In this document: piece by piece, positions 1-6,149 of the stretch | How the letters are laid out: every line of letters starts with the position of its first letter | How positions within the stretch are numbered: the first letter of the stretch is position 1 | Origin: Ruixingdingia sedimenti | GTDB taxonomy: Bacteria > Pseudomonadota > Alphaproteobacteria > Rhodobacterales > Rhodobacteraceae | Direction: 5' to 3' | NCBI RefSeq assembly: GCF_031432425.1 | Contig: NZ_JAVKPH010000071.1 | Location: 1 to 7,274 of the forward strand | DNA length: 7,274 nt | The notes under the pieces: generated by a model | Database searches by the model: none | What the model was told of the DNA's origin: nothing | What the model saw: only the letters and a program-made list of their open reading frames with translations | Made by a program: the position numbers and the translations under genes

Positions 1-24
1 AAACTTGTTCGTCGTCTTGCTCAT
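1..24 (-). CDS. IS3-family transposase OrfA, first 8 codons only (partial)
   Basis: The visible residues are MSKTTNKF, continuing beyond the left edge. In IS3-family elements OrfA is a short HTH protein of about 90-130 residues that recognises the IS ends and is joined to the DDE-bearing OrfB by programmed frameshifting. Only the opening is seen, so no domain can be checked. The ATG at 24 is chosen because GGATGGAG lies a few bases upstream and because this opening is typical. Another ATG at 34 is in a different frame and gives an unconvincing start. Nothing here shows whether the transposase is intact. Confidence 0.55.
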
Positions 25-77
25 GATGCTCCATCCTACTCAAGAGTTGGAGCCTCCGGCAAACCCGGCGCGGTTCA
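1..77 (-). mobile_element. End of an IS3-family insertion sequence (partial, runs off the left edge)
   Basis: Read on the minus strand, position 77 begins TGAACCGCGCCGGGTTT, which has the TG start and G/C-rich pattern I associate with terminal inverted repeats of IS3-family elements. About 50 bases further in there is a Shine-Dalgarno-like GGATGGAG and an ATG opening MSKTTNKF, the usual opening of IS3-family OrfA proteins. The outer boundary is put at 77/78 because the flank changes character there and a foreign reading frame stops exactly at that point. The other end, the target duplication and orfB lie outside the window, so the subgroup is not assigned. The family call rests on recall of the repeat and the OrfA start, not on a search. 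Confidence 0.65.
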
Positions 78-230
78 GTATCCGAGTTTAATCAGATGCT
101 TAATGGCTTCCACTCTGAAGTATTCTTCAGATGGCTTGAGGCCGTCTTTGCTCTTCGCTCCGGTTTTGAGAAGCCCTCGGATGGGGCATGTGAGAGTTAA
201 GCTGTCCAAGGTCTTCCTCCTGCTCGTCAT
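75..230 (-). pseudogene. Truncated HsdR-like N-terminal fragment (putative restriction/defence gene cut by the IS)
   Basis: An open frame of 51 residues runs from an ATG at 230 to a TGA at 75-77, and that TGA is the first three bases of the IS end. The last genomic codon is TAC (78-80), so the insertion ended the gene. A TTG at 209 may be the true start: a perfect AGGAGG lies six bases before it, giving a product beginning DSLTLTCPIRGLLKTG. The segment SEEYFRVEAIKHLIKLGY resembles the helix that opens HsdR N-terminal nuclease domains of type I restriction R subunits and related proteins, with the pattern P-E-E-x-x-R-x-x-x-I-x-x-L-x-x-x-G-Y. GC is about 50%, far below the prophage genes, which suggests separate acquisition. 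The remainder would lie beyond the IS. The functional call is inference from a short stretch. Confidence 0.5.
216..221 (-). promoter_or_regulatory. Consensus ribosome binding site AGGAGG favouring a TTG start at 209
   Basis: AGGAGG on the minus strand lies six bases before TTG (207-209). The ATG at 230 in the same frame has no comparable site upstream, so the shorter product is favoured. Confidence 0.45.
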
Positions 231-237
231 TGTTTCG

Positions 238-267
238 ATTCTGTCATTTTCTTGAGGTGCTTATCAA
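238..267 (-). promoter_or_regulatory. Possible sigma-70 type promoter for the truncated HsdR-like fragment
   Basis: On the minus strand TTGATA (267-262, five of six matches to TTGACA) is followed after 18 bases by CAGAAT (243-238, four of six matches to TATAAT). Transcription would begin near 231, a short leader ahead of the AGGAGG at 216-221 and the TTG at 209. The -10 box is weak and no experiment supports it. Confidence 0.25.
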
Positions 268-362
268 GCGCGAAGGATGGGAGCCTTAGGCCAGTCGGCG
301 TGGCTCGAGGGGCTTCGGTCCCCGTAGCGGCGTTTCTGGGCTGTCACATGCGGCTGTTTCAC
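264..362 (-). CDS. Small 32-residue reading frame overlapping the terL stop (doubtful)
   Basis: A GTG at 360-362 overlaps the terL stop as GTGA, the arrangement of translationally coupled genes, and the frame closes at TGA (264-266) with a TAA directly behind it. The product begins VKQPHVTAQKRRYGDR and is basic. Most third codon positions are G or C, as in the phage genes. It does not look like a gpW head-tail connector, which normally follows a GpA-type terminase. It could be the residue of a downstream gene that was removed, or chance. No domain is recognised. Confidence 0.2.
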   Translation of the reverse strand: MKQPHVTAQKRRYGDRSPSSHADWPKAPILRA

Positions 363-2179
363 GACCATGGCCGAACCCACCTTGATCGGAGGATCGTCGC
401 TGAACGTTCACCCCTCTGGGGTTGCCGCGCTGCCACCCCCTCCACCTCCTCATTAAGCCTCAGCCCCATGCTGATAAGCCCGTGCAGGGCGGCGTGGGCG
501 TAGACGAAGGTGTCGAGGGCTTCGTTGCGCTCGCCGTCGCGCTTGGGCTGCCAGGAGCGGATGGGGCGCCCGTGTTCGAAGCGGGTGACGACGCGCTCGG
601 CGGTCAGCTGGCGGAAATAGTCGGCGTCGAGGCGGCGGGGGAAGTGGATCGCGCCTGGGCCGGGCTCGCTGAGGCGCAGGCGGGCGTAGACGGCGTCCTT
701 CACCGCGTCCACGCCGACGATGAACAGTGGGATCTTGCCCTTGTTCGTGCGTGTCGGGCGGCGCGGCCAGACCGGGATGCCGGGCCCGCCACGGCCCTTG
801 ATCGCCCAGATGCGGCGCGAAAGGCGGGTGCGGCAGAACTCGTAGGCCATCTTGGTGTGGTGGCCGCCGGTGTCGATGGCCGCCGCGCGCACCGGCAGGT
901 CGAGACCGCCGGGATGCGGGAACGTCGCCTGCAGAACCATATCGAGGTCGGCCCAGAGGCGCGGCCCGGACGGGTCGCCCCAGAGCACGCGGTAGTCGAT
1001 GACCCACGCCTCCTCGTCGCGACCCCAGCCGAGGATCTGGACCTCGATCCGGTCGCCCTGCACGTCGACGCCGGCGGTCAGCACGGCCACCGAGGCGGGC
1101 AGCGCCTCGCCCCAGTCCTCGCGCCGCGCCATCAGCGGATCGGCCGGAACGGTGTCGCCCGCCTGGTCCTCCCAGGACTCGCCCAGCTTGGTGTTGACCC
1201 AGACCTGCAGGCGCGGCGGATCCTTGCGCACCCGGCCATGCTCGGCGGCGATCTCGGCCCATGTCTCCCACGGCGAATAAAGCGCGGAGAGGTGGAAGCC
1301 CGCCGTGCGGCCATCGCCCTCGGCCGTAGCGCGCCATTCCCCGGCGGCGAGCAGGCGGGGCTTCTCGTGCTCGTGATGGATGCCGCCGCAGGCCTCGCAG
1401 ACCAGATGCGCCTGGTCGCGCCGCCCCTCGGGCCAGCGGATGCGCGCCCAGGTGATCGGTGCCATGTCGCCGCAATGCAGGCAGGGGACGTGGTAGAAGC
1501 GTCGGTCGCTGTGCTCGAAGGCGGCCTCGATGCGGGAGTGGCCCTTCAGCGTGGGCGTGGAGACCATGTAGATCTTGCGGCGCCCGCGGAAGGTGGCGGT
1601 GCGCTGGATCGCGAGATCGACCGGATCGCCCTCGCCATCGGCGTCGCCGGGATAGCCGTCCACCTCGTCCAGGAACAGGTAGCGGACCGGCGTGGAGCGC
1701 AGGCCCACCGCGCTGTTCGCCCCGGTCATCACCAGTTGGCCACCGGGGAAGGACTTGTGGAACAGGCTGTTCCCGGCATCGCGGGAGCGGGGCGCTGCGA
1801 CCAGTTCGCGCAAGGCGGGTGTCGCCTCGATCAGCGGGTCGATCCGCACGGTCGTGTTCCGGCGCACCATATCGAGCGAGGGCATCACCAGCATGGCGAT
1901 ACCGGGCGCGTTCTGGATGATGTAGCCCAGCCAGTTCAACCCCGCCTCCGAACCGCCGGTCTGTGCGCCCTTCATCAGCACGACCCGTTCATAGGGACTG
2001 GCGGTGGACAGCGCGTCCATCACCGCGCGCAGATAGGGCGTGCGGTCGGTGCGCCAGCGACCCGGCTCGGCCGAGGTGGGCGGCAGGATGCGGTGGCGGT
2101 CGGCCCAGTCCGAGACCGGAATCGGCGGTTCAGGGCGGATGCCGCGCCGCCAGGCGAGGTCGATCTCAGGCACCATCAC
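359..2179 (-). CDS. terL: Phage terminase large subunit, lambda gpA family
   Basis: This is the motor and nuclease that cuts concatemeric phage DNA and pumps it into the prohead, acting with TerS at the portal. The 606 residues are close to lambda gpA (641). The N-terminal ATPase shows an upstream-lysine Walker A, KGAQTGGSE (70-78), as in lambda gpA where the lysine also precedes the loop. Walker B is YLFLDEVD (167-174) and the coupling motif is VSTPT (206-210). A zinc-ribbon-like set of cysteines (C233, C236, C261, C264) follows. The C-terminal RNase H-like nuclease has acidic residues at D372 (GVDVQGD), D436 (AIDTGG) and D556 (EALDTF). The start is GTG 2179 or ATG 2176, both served by GGGGAG upstream and both overlapping the end of terS. 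The ORF seems intact to its last residues (RSRWVRPWS), but no portal or connector gene follows. Confidence 0.95.
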   Translation of the reverse strand: MMVPEIDLAWRRGIRPEPPIPVSDWADRHRILPPTSAEPGRWRTDRTPYLRAVMDALSTASPYERVVLMKGAQTGGSEAGLNWLGYIIQNAPGIAMLVMPSLDMVRRNTTVRIDPLIEATPALRELVAAPRSRDAGNSLFHKSFPGGQLVMTGANSAVGLRSTPVRYLFLDEVDGYPGDADGEGDPVDLAIQRTATFRGRRKIYMVSTPTLKGHSRIEAAFEHSDRRFYHVPCLHCGDMAPITWARIRWPEGRRDQAHLVCEACGGIHHEHEKPRLLAAGEWRATAEGDGRTAGFHLSALYSPWETWAEIAAEHGRVRKDPPRLQVWVNTKLGESWEDQAGDTVPADPLMARREDWGEALPASVAVLTAGVDVQGDRIEVQILGWGRDEEAWVIDYRVLWGDPSGPRLWADLDMVLQATFPHPGGLDLPVRAAAIDTGGHHTKMAYEFCRTRLSRRIWAIKGRGGPGIPVWPRRPTRTNKGKIPLFIVGVDAVKDAVYARLRLSEPGPGAIHFPRRLDADYFRQLTAERVVTRFEHGRPIRSWQPKRDGERNEALDTFVYAHAALHGLISMGLRLNEEVEGVAARQPQRGERSATILRSRWVRPWS

Positions 2180-2675
2180 TGAGGCTCCCCAGCGGCAGGT
2201 CGGCCAGGTGTTCGAGATGCTCGCGCATCATCCGGTCGAGCGCGGCGAAGGTGGCGCGCGGATCGGCGCCGAGCTCGGCCGCCAGCAGGGGCGCCGTGCG
2301 TTGCACCCACGCCATGTGCGCGTCGCGTTCGGCACGGGCGCGCGCGAACACCGTGCGCGTGGCGGCGGTGGTCTCGACCAGTTCGCCGCGTTCGCGCTCG
2401 TAGGCCAGCTTGGCGCGCTGGACCTTCACGATCTCATGCAGCCGCTTGGCCTCGGCCAGCGTGGTGGCGGCGCGTGTCGGGCTGGCGGCGCCGCCCCGGT
2501 TGCGCCGGGCGGGGTCGAGGTTGTTCTCGATCCAGGCGAGCCCCACCGCCACGTCGATCTGCCCGTCCGCGCGCACCGGCAGCCCCTCGGCCACCAGTTG
2601 CGAGATGCGCCCCTTGGTCAGGCCGACGCGGGCGGCGAAGGCAGTCTTGGACTCGGCGCCGTCGAGTTTAGTCAT
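2166..2675 (-). CDS. terS: Phage terminase small subunit, Nu1-like
   Basis: This 169-residue protein would recognise the packaging site and recruit TerL. A winged-helix DNA-binding head occupies about residues 9-52: SKTAFAARVGLTKGRISQLV is the helix-turn-helix and DGQIDVAVGLAWIENN the wing and following helix, a typical Nu1 layout. A basic, charged, probably coiled helix follows (about 73-100, AKRLHEIVKVQRAKLAYERE), then a helical C-terminus that would bind TerL. The ATG at 2675 is chosen because AGGGGG lies five bases upstream. An open frame extends in phase to 2813 but lies over the repeat region and lacks a plausible start. The stop overlaps the terL start, so the pair is coupled. The upstream 339 bp of repeats is where a cos-type target would be expected by analogy with lambda. 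Confidence 0.9.
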   Translation of the reverse strand: MTKLDGAESKTAFAARVGLTKGRISQLVAEGLPVRADGQIDVAVGLAWIENNLDPARRNRGGAASPTRAATTLAEAKRLHEIVKVQRAKLAYERERGELVETTAATRTVFARARAERDAHMAWVQRTAPLLAAELGADPRATFAALDRMMREHLEHLADLPLGSLSDGA

Positions 2676-3014
2676 TTCCGCCCCCTGACGCTGGCGGGCC
2701 AATGCGCTGCGCCTCCCCACATACGAATGTGCGCAGGAGGAACCGCCGCTTTCCCGATCCTTCCGGCTTGACGCCGACTCGGGCGGGCGCGCCCCGCACC
2801 TCGGGTGACGCACCGGTGACGCAAGGATGACGCGATTTCGGGTGCAAGCCGTTGAAAGTGTTGAGATGACGCACTTCCCCCGGCAACCTTTCCATATAGG
2901 GGGAACGGGATGATGGTTGGGCAGAGAGTTTCCCCCCTTATCGAAATATCCGAGCCGAAGTGCGTCATCTCAACACTCTCAATGGGTTAGGGGCCAAAAA
3001 GCCGGTTTGGTGCG
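2676..3014. other. Intergenic region between primase and terS: repeat-rich, candidate origin or cos site
   Basis: No convincing gene is seen in these 339 bases. Frames of 75-98 codons exist here but have basic, low-complexity products and run through the repeats. The region holds most of a 225-bp dyad (listed separately), three short C/G-run arms able to form alternative hairpins (2875-2936), and a small inverted repeat, CACAT/ATGTG, at 2718-2731 upstream of terS. The middle (about 2891-2950) is more A+T-rich than the flanks, with CATATA and GAAATATC. No promoter with two convincing boxes was found on either strand. Confidence 0.6.
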
Positions 3015-3029
3015 TCACCAGTGCGTCAC
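2805..3029. repeat. 225-bp dyad: 72-nt inverted duplication carrying seven GTGACGCA-type octamers
   Basis: The arm 2805-2876 and the reverse complement of 2958-3029 are the same length and align without gaps. Their inner 28 bases match at 26 positions and their outer 19 bases at 18, while the middle has diverged. The spacer of 81 bases is centred at 2917. Octamers in the plus direction are GTGACGCA at 2805 and 2816, ATGACGCG at 2827 and ATGACGCA at 2866. In the opposite direction they are TGCGTCAT at 2961 and TGCGTCAC at 3011 and 3022. The outer copies repeat every 11 bases, about one helical turn. This resembles iterons. By known analogy, the alpha primase-helicase of phage P4 binds repeated octamers in its ori and crr, and lambda TerS binds spaced R sites at cos. 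Which applies here is inference. Confidence 0.85.
2875..2936. repeat. Three competing hairpin arms (TTCCCCC / GGGGGAA / TTCCCCC)
   Basis: TTCCCCC at 2875-2881 can pair with GGGGGAA at 2899-2905, and the latter can pair equally with TTCCCCC at 2930-2936. The central arm therefore has two mutually exclusive seven-base partners inside the spacer of the larger dyad. Such a switch could matter for single-stranded origin DNA or in the leader RNA upstream of terS. The role is not shown by the sequence. Confidence 0.5.
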
Positions 3030-5468
3030 CGCTAGGCCGATGAAGAACCGCCCCTCCTTCGTGCGCTTGTGCTGGATCCCGGCGACGCGGGCCTGGACGC
3101 GCTGCACGAAGCCGTTGATCGCGGGCAGCTTCTCGGGCTTGTAGCCCTCGCCCAGCGCCCAGTTCTGGAAGCGGAGGTGCGCATCGCGCGTGGCCAGCAT
3201 CGGCCCGCCGTTCACGATGGGCACGACCGACACGCAGGCGTCGATCCAGGCGGCGATGGGATCCTCGCTCAGCACCCATTCGAGGAGGGCGTCGTGGCAG
3301 CCCTGCGGGATGGCGAAGTTGCGCTGGCGGATCAGCCGCGCCGCCCCCTCGACTGCCCATGCCAGCAGCAGGTCCGGTTCCTCGGCGGCGATGCGCTTGC
3401 CGATGTCCTCGATGCGCTCCTCCAGCGGGATCGAGCGGGTGAAGGGGATCAGCAGCAGGCGCCGCTGCACGCCCCGGTCCACGCCGCCCTTGAAGCTCGG
3501 CAGCTGGTTCGCGGCAAAGAGGTTCTGCGCCACGGATCGGAACTCGACCCGGCTCTTGTAGACGTCGCGGCCCTCGATGGGATCGCCGGTGACGACCGCC
3601 TTGAAGGTGTCGGATGCGATGGCCTCGGGCGAGAGCTCGTCGGAGGCGTTCAGCAGCTTGCCCACCAGCCCGATGACATGCCGCTCGTCGCCCATCTTCG
3701 AGGCGGGGACCGAGCAGATGGCGCTGGCGGGCAGGAGGCCGCGCGCCAGTTCGAGCACCTGGCTCTTGCCGTTCTCGGCGGTCTTGCCGTGCAGAACCAC
3801 CGCGCGCGGCTGCATCAGCCGGGTGGCATAGCCCAACGCCGCCGCGCCGCAGACCTCGGCCAACAGTGCGCATTTCGCCTCGGCCTCGGGGTCGCTCTTG
3901 AAGCTGCCGGTCAGCAGCTTCGCCAGCAGCGAGCTCGCGGGCGGGATGCCGGAGGCGCCGGGTTGCCAGCGGCCGGGCAGGGTGTGGCGGCAGCGATGCT
4001 GGCGGTGATGGGGTTCGAGGTGCGGCGTTCCCTGCGCGTCGAAGCGGATGAAGCCCGAGGCGCAGTTGATGCCCGCGGGCGGGGCGTCGAAAAAGCCGGG
4101 CATGGCGCACAGTGCGGCGCATTCGTTGAGCACGGAATTGACGCGGGTCTTGGTCAGCTTGACGTTCGAGGGCTCGCCCGCGGGGGTCTCGAACCCGGCG
4201 CCGTCATAGGCGTGCACCGGCGGGCGCAGTTCGTGGTCGGGGATCGCCTCCCAATGGGTTCCGCCATAGCGCCAGAACTCGCCATCGGCATGGACGATGC
4301 GGCCATGGCGTTCGGTCAGATCCTCCCGGACCCGTTTCGCGATTTCCACGTCCGAGCCGATATAGAGCCGCTTACGACCGGTGTCGGCCTCCTCAACGCG
4401 GAGCTGTTCTGCGGCGACGATGCGGTTGCGCACGGCCGCCTCGCCCTCGCGGACCAGCACATCGTTGAAGTCCTGCTCCTCGGGCGGGGTGGCGATCAGC
4501 ACGGTCAAGCCGCGATGCGCGAGCTGGCTCGCGGCGCGGGCCATCTGGCCCTCGGCCTTGCTGCCAGGCAGGTCGCCGTCGCGGGCGACGATCACCGTGG
4601 CGTTCGCGGGCACCGGTGCGCGGCCGATGTTCGAGATGCCGAGGCAAGCCCAGACCTCCTGTCCCGTCGCCTGCCAGACCGAGAGCGCGGTCTCGACCCC
4701 CTCGCAGAGGACCAGCGGCTCGCGGCCGGGCAGGCGCACGGCGGCGCGTCCGGCCCAGCCATCGACGGCCTTGTTGGTGCGCTTGACCACCTTGACCGGG
4801 GCCTTCCGCCCCTCGGCCGTCAGATAGACCTGCTGCAGCGCCAGCACCTCGCCCGCCGCGTCGGTGGCGAGCGCGACCATGGCTCCGAACTGACGGTAGG
4901 CGTATTGGCGATAGCGGATGCAGTCGGGCGGCGTGGTCGTGATGCCGCGATGGCGCAGGTAGGCGAGCACGGGCGTCGAGACGAGGCTCTCGCTGCGGCG
5001 CACGATCTCGGCCACCTTTTCGGCGCGTTCCTCGGGCGTCGGTTCCTTGGGCCCGGCGGCGCCCGAGGCGGAACGCGCGGGCGAAGCGGGCGGCGTTGCC
5101 GTCCAGGACGGACCGGCATCGGGTTCGCCCAGCCACGACCGCGCCCAGCTCCACGCGGCCTTGTCGTCCAGCCCGAGGCAATGGCCGATCAGTTCCAGCG
5201 CCGCGCCCCCGGCGCCGTGCTCATGGTCATACCAGCGGCCCTTGTCCGCGCCGTCGATCTCCACGGCGACGCTGCCCTTGGTGCCGAAACGCAGCTGCTG
5301 TGCGCTGGAAAGCTCCCGGTTGGGCTCGCCCAGCAACTCGCGGGCCAGGTCCGCGATGCGGTCGTTCATCATGTCGGCCAGCTGGGCGACGGACATGTGG
5401 GTGGCGGCATGGGCGCGGCTGCCGGGTGGCGTGTCGTTGAAGTCGAGAGGGTCGCCCTGCACGGTCAT
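3015..5468 (-). CDS. Toprim primase / SF3 helicase (P4 alpha or D5-like replication protein)
   Basis: This 817-residue protein would prime and unwind DNA to replicate the element. The N-terminal part (about 45-100) has the primase-type motif GRWYDHEHGAGG followed by a helix (AALELIGHCLG), but no zinc-binding cysteines. Residues 145-245 look like the linker domain found before toprim in such proteins. The toprim domain (about 250-340) has LCEGVETA with E256, ARDGD with D297 and D299, and DFNDVL (333-338). A D5-like N-terminal region (about 370-540) precedes the SF3 ATPase: Walker A GKTAENGKS (561-569), Walker B LLNASDEL (605-612), sensor FAANQLP (651-657) and arginines at GVQRRLLLIPF (666-676). 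The start overlaps the previous stop as ATGA, with AAGGGG upstream. The last codons and the stop lie inside the octamer repeats. Confidence 0.95.
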   Translation of the reverse strand: MTVQGDPLDFNDTPPGSRAHAATHMSVAQLADMMNDRIADLARELLGEPNRELSSAQQLRFGTKGSVAVEIDGADKGRWYDHEHGAGGAALELIGHCLGLDDKAAWSWARSWLGEPDAGPSWTATPPASPARSASGAAGPKEPTPEERAEKVAEIVRRSESLVSTPVLAYLRHRGITTTPPDCIRYRQYAYRQFGAMVALATDAAGEVLALQQVYLTAEGRKAPVKVVKRTNKAVDGWAGRAAVRLPGREPLVLCEGVETALSVWQATGQEVWACLGISNIGRAPVPANATVIVARDGDLPGSKAEGQMARAASQLAHRGLTVLIATPPEEQDFNDVLVREGEAAVRNRIVAAEQLRVEEADTGRKRLYIGSDVEIAKRVREDLTERHGRIVHADGEFWRYGGTHWEAIPDHELRPPVHAYDGAGFETPAGEPSNVKLTKTRVNSVLNECAALCAMPGFFDAPPAGINCASGFIRFDAQGTPHLEPHHRQHRCRHTLPGRWQPGASGIPPASSLLAKLLTGSFKSDPEAEAKCALLAEVCGAAALGYATRLMQPRAVVLHGKTAENGKSQVLELARGLLPASAICSVPASKMGDERHVIGLVGKLLNASDELSPEAIASDTFKAVVTGDPIEGRDVYKSRVEFRSVAQNLFAANQLPSFKGGVDRGVQRRLLLIPFTRSIPLEERIEDIGKRIAAEEPDLLLAWAVEGAARLIRQRNFAIPQGCHDALLEWVLSEDPIAAWIDACVSVVPIVNGGPMLATRDAHLRFQNWALGEGYKPEKLPAINGFVQRVQARVAGIQHKRTKEGRFFIGLAVTHW

Positions 5469-5932
5469 TGGCGCGGCCCCTTTACGGTGCAGAGCAGGAT
5501 CGGCATTTTGGGACAGACCGCCTGCACGCGGTTGGTCCAGGCGATTTCCTGCTCGGGTCGGGTCTCGATGATCAGCCCGTTGCGCTGCGCCATGGCCATC
5601 AGGGCGATGCTCGAATAGGCCTCGGGTGGCGGGGCGCAGGAGATGATCGCGACGCCGTCGGCCATGCCGATCAGCCGGTCGAGCGCCTTTCCGTCATACT
5701 GATCGGGGCCAAGCGCGCAGTCGGTGTCGTCGCCGACCATGACGATGAAGGGCCGCTGCAGCAGCTTGATGCCGCGATGGAGTCCGGTGGCGCGCTGCGG
5801 AATCACCAGGAAGCCGACACCGTGATCGCGGATCGCGTGGACGATGGGCAGCAGGTGCGGGGCCTTCTCGGCCGCGGAGGCCTCCATCCGGTCGAGCATG
5901 GGGCCAGTCATCTTGGGAAAATCATGCAACAT
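5465..5932 (-). CDS. Conserved-looking phage protein of unknown function, 155 aa
   Basis: I do not recognise a family. The protein alternates hydrophobic strands and helices: GVGFLVIPQ (38-46), PFIVMVGDDTD (61-71), ADGVAIISCAPPPE (91-104), NGLIIETRP (118-126) and MPILLCTV (143-150). This suggests a small alpha/beta fold, perhaps Rossmann-like, with no signal peptide or membrane span. It overlaps the upstream HTH gene by 11 bp and the primase by 4 bp (ATGA), so it is probably made together with the primase and may help replication. The ATG at 5932 is preferred because AGGAGG lies nine bases upstream; ATG 5911 lacks such a site. Reality as a gene is well supported by coupling and codon use. The function is unknown. 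Confidence 0.85.
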   Translation of the reverse strand: MLHDFPKMTGPMLDRMEASAAEKAPHLLPIVHAIRDHGVGFLVIPQRATGLHRGIKLLQRPFIVMVGDDTDCALGPDQYDGKALDRLIGMADGVAIISCAPPPEAYSSIALMAMAQRNGLIIETRPEQEIAWTNRVQAVCPKMPILLCTVKGPRQ

Positions 5933-6149
5933 TGGCGAAGCCCTCCTGCATGGCGATCCAGTCCAGGAGCGTGGAGCGTCGGGTGGCGATGCGGCTGCCC
6001 AGCCGGAAATGCGGCAGCGGGCGCTTCGAGCGCGTGCAGAGGTAGTAGACGCGGCGCTGGAAGCGGAACTCGTCGGAGGCGTAGAGGAAGCGGGCGATCT
6101 CGGCGGCGCCCACCATCATGTCGGGCGCGAGCGTGGCGGGGGCGGTCAT
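5922..6149 (-). CDS. Small winged-helix / excisionase-like DNA-binding protein, 75 aa
   Basis: The second half, LPHFRLGSRIATRRSTLLDW (45-64), has the pattern of MerR/excisionase-type (HTH_17-like) proteins, where a lysine- or arginine-rich wing precedes a helix ending in a tryptophan. The first half, AAEIARFLYASDEFRFQRRV, would form the first helices, with a longer insert than usual. Such proteins bind DNA in control of excision or of phage genes. The start overlaps the stop of the preceding HTH gene as ATGA, and GGGAGGGG lies upstream. It therefore forms a tandem pair of small HTH genes. Which sites it binds cannot be told. Confidence 0.8.
   Translation of the reverse strand: MTAPATLAPDMMVGAAEIARFLYASDEFRFQRRVYYLCTRSKRPLPHFRLGSRIATRRSTLLDWIAMQEGFANVA

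Noticed and set aside
309..323. Terminator hairpin GGGGCTTCGGTCCCC downstream of terL
   Set aside because: The stem is only four or five pairs with a bulge, and there is no T-run on either side, so it is not a convincing intrinsic terminator.
1946..1972. TerL Walker A lacking the usual lysine before S/T (GGSE instead of GKS)
   Set aside because: GpA-family terminases use a lysine ahead of the loop, as in lambda gpA, and K70 is present, so the motor is not obviously defective.
2718..2731. Small inverted repeat CACAT-ACGA-ATGTG upstream of terS
   Set aside because: Arms of five bases are expected by chance at this length. It is noted only within the intergenic description.
2676..2813. N-terminal extension of TerS to an ATG at 2813
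   Set aside because: It would run across the octamer repeats, its residues are unlike TerS proteins, and the ATG at 2675 has a good ribosome site and gives a normal Nu1-like start.
2801..3029. CRISPR-like array from the repeated GTGACGCA units
   Set aside because: The units are only eight bases, occur in both orientations, and are separated by 3 bases or by irregular longer gaps, so this is an iteron-like array and not repeat-spacer DNA.
3069..5618. An 849-codon open frame on the plus strand antisense to the primase, and a similar 586-codon frame at 422-2182 antisense to terL
   Set aside because: Long antisense frames are common in very high GC coding DNA. The minus-strand frames carry full sets of motifs, and the plus-strand products are low-complexity A/G/R/D-rich sequences without recognisable domains.
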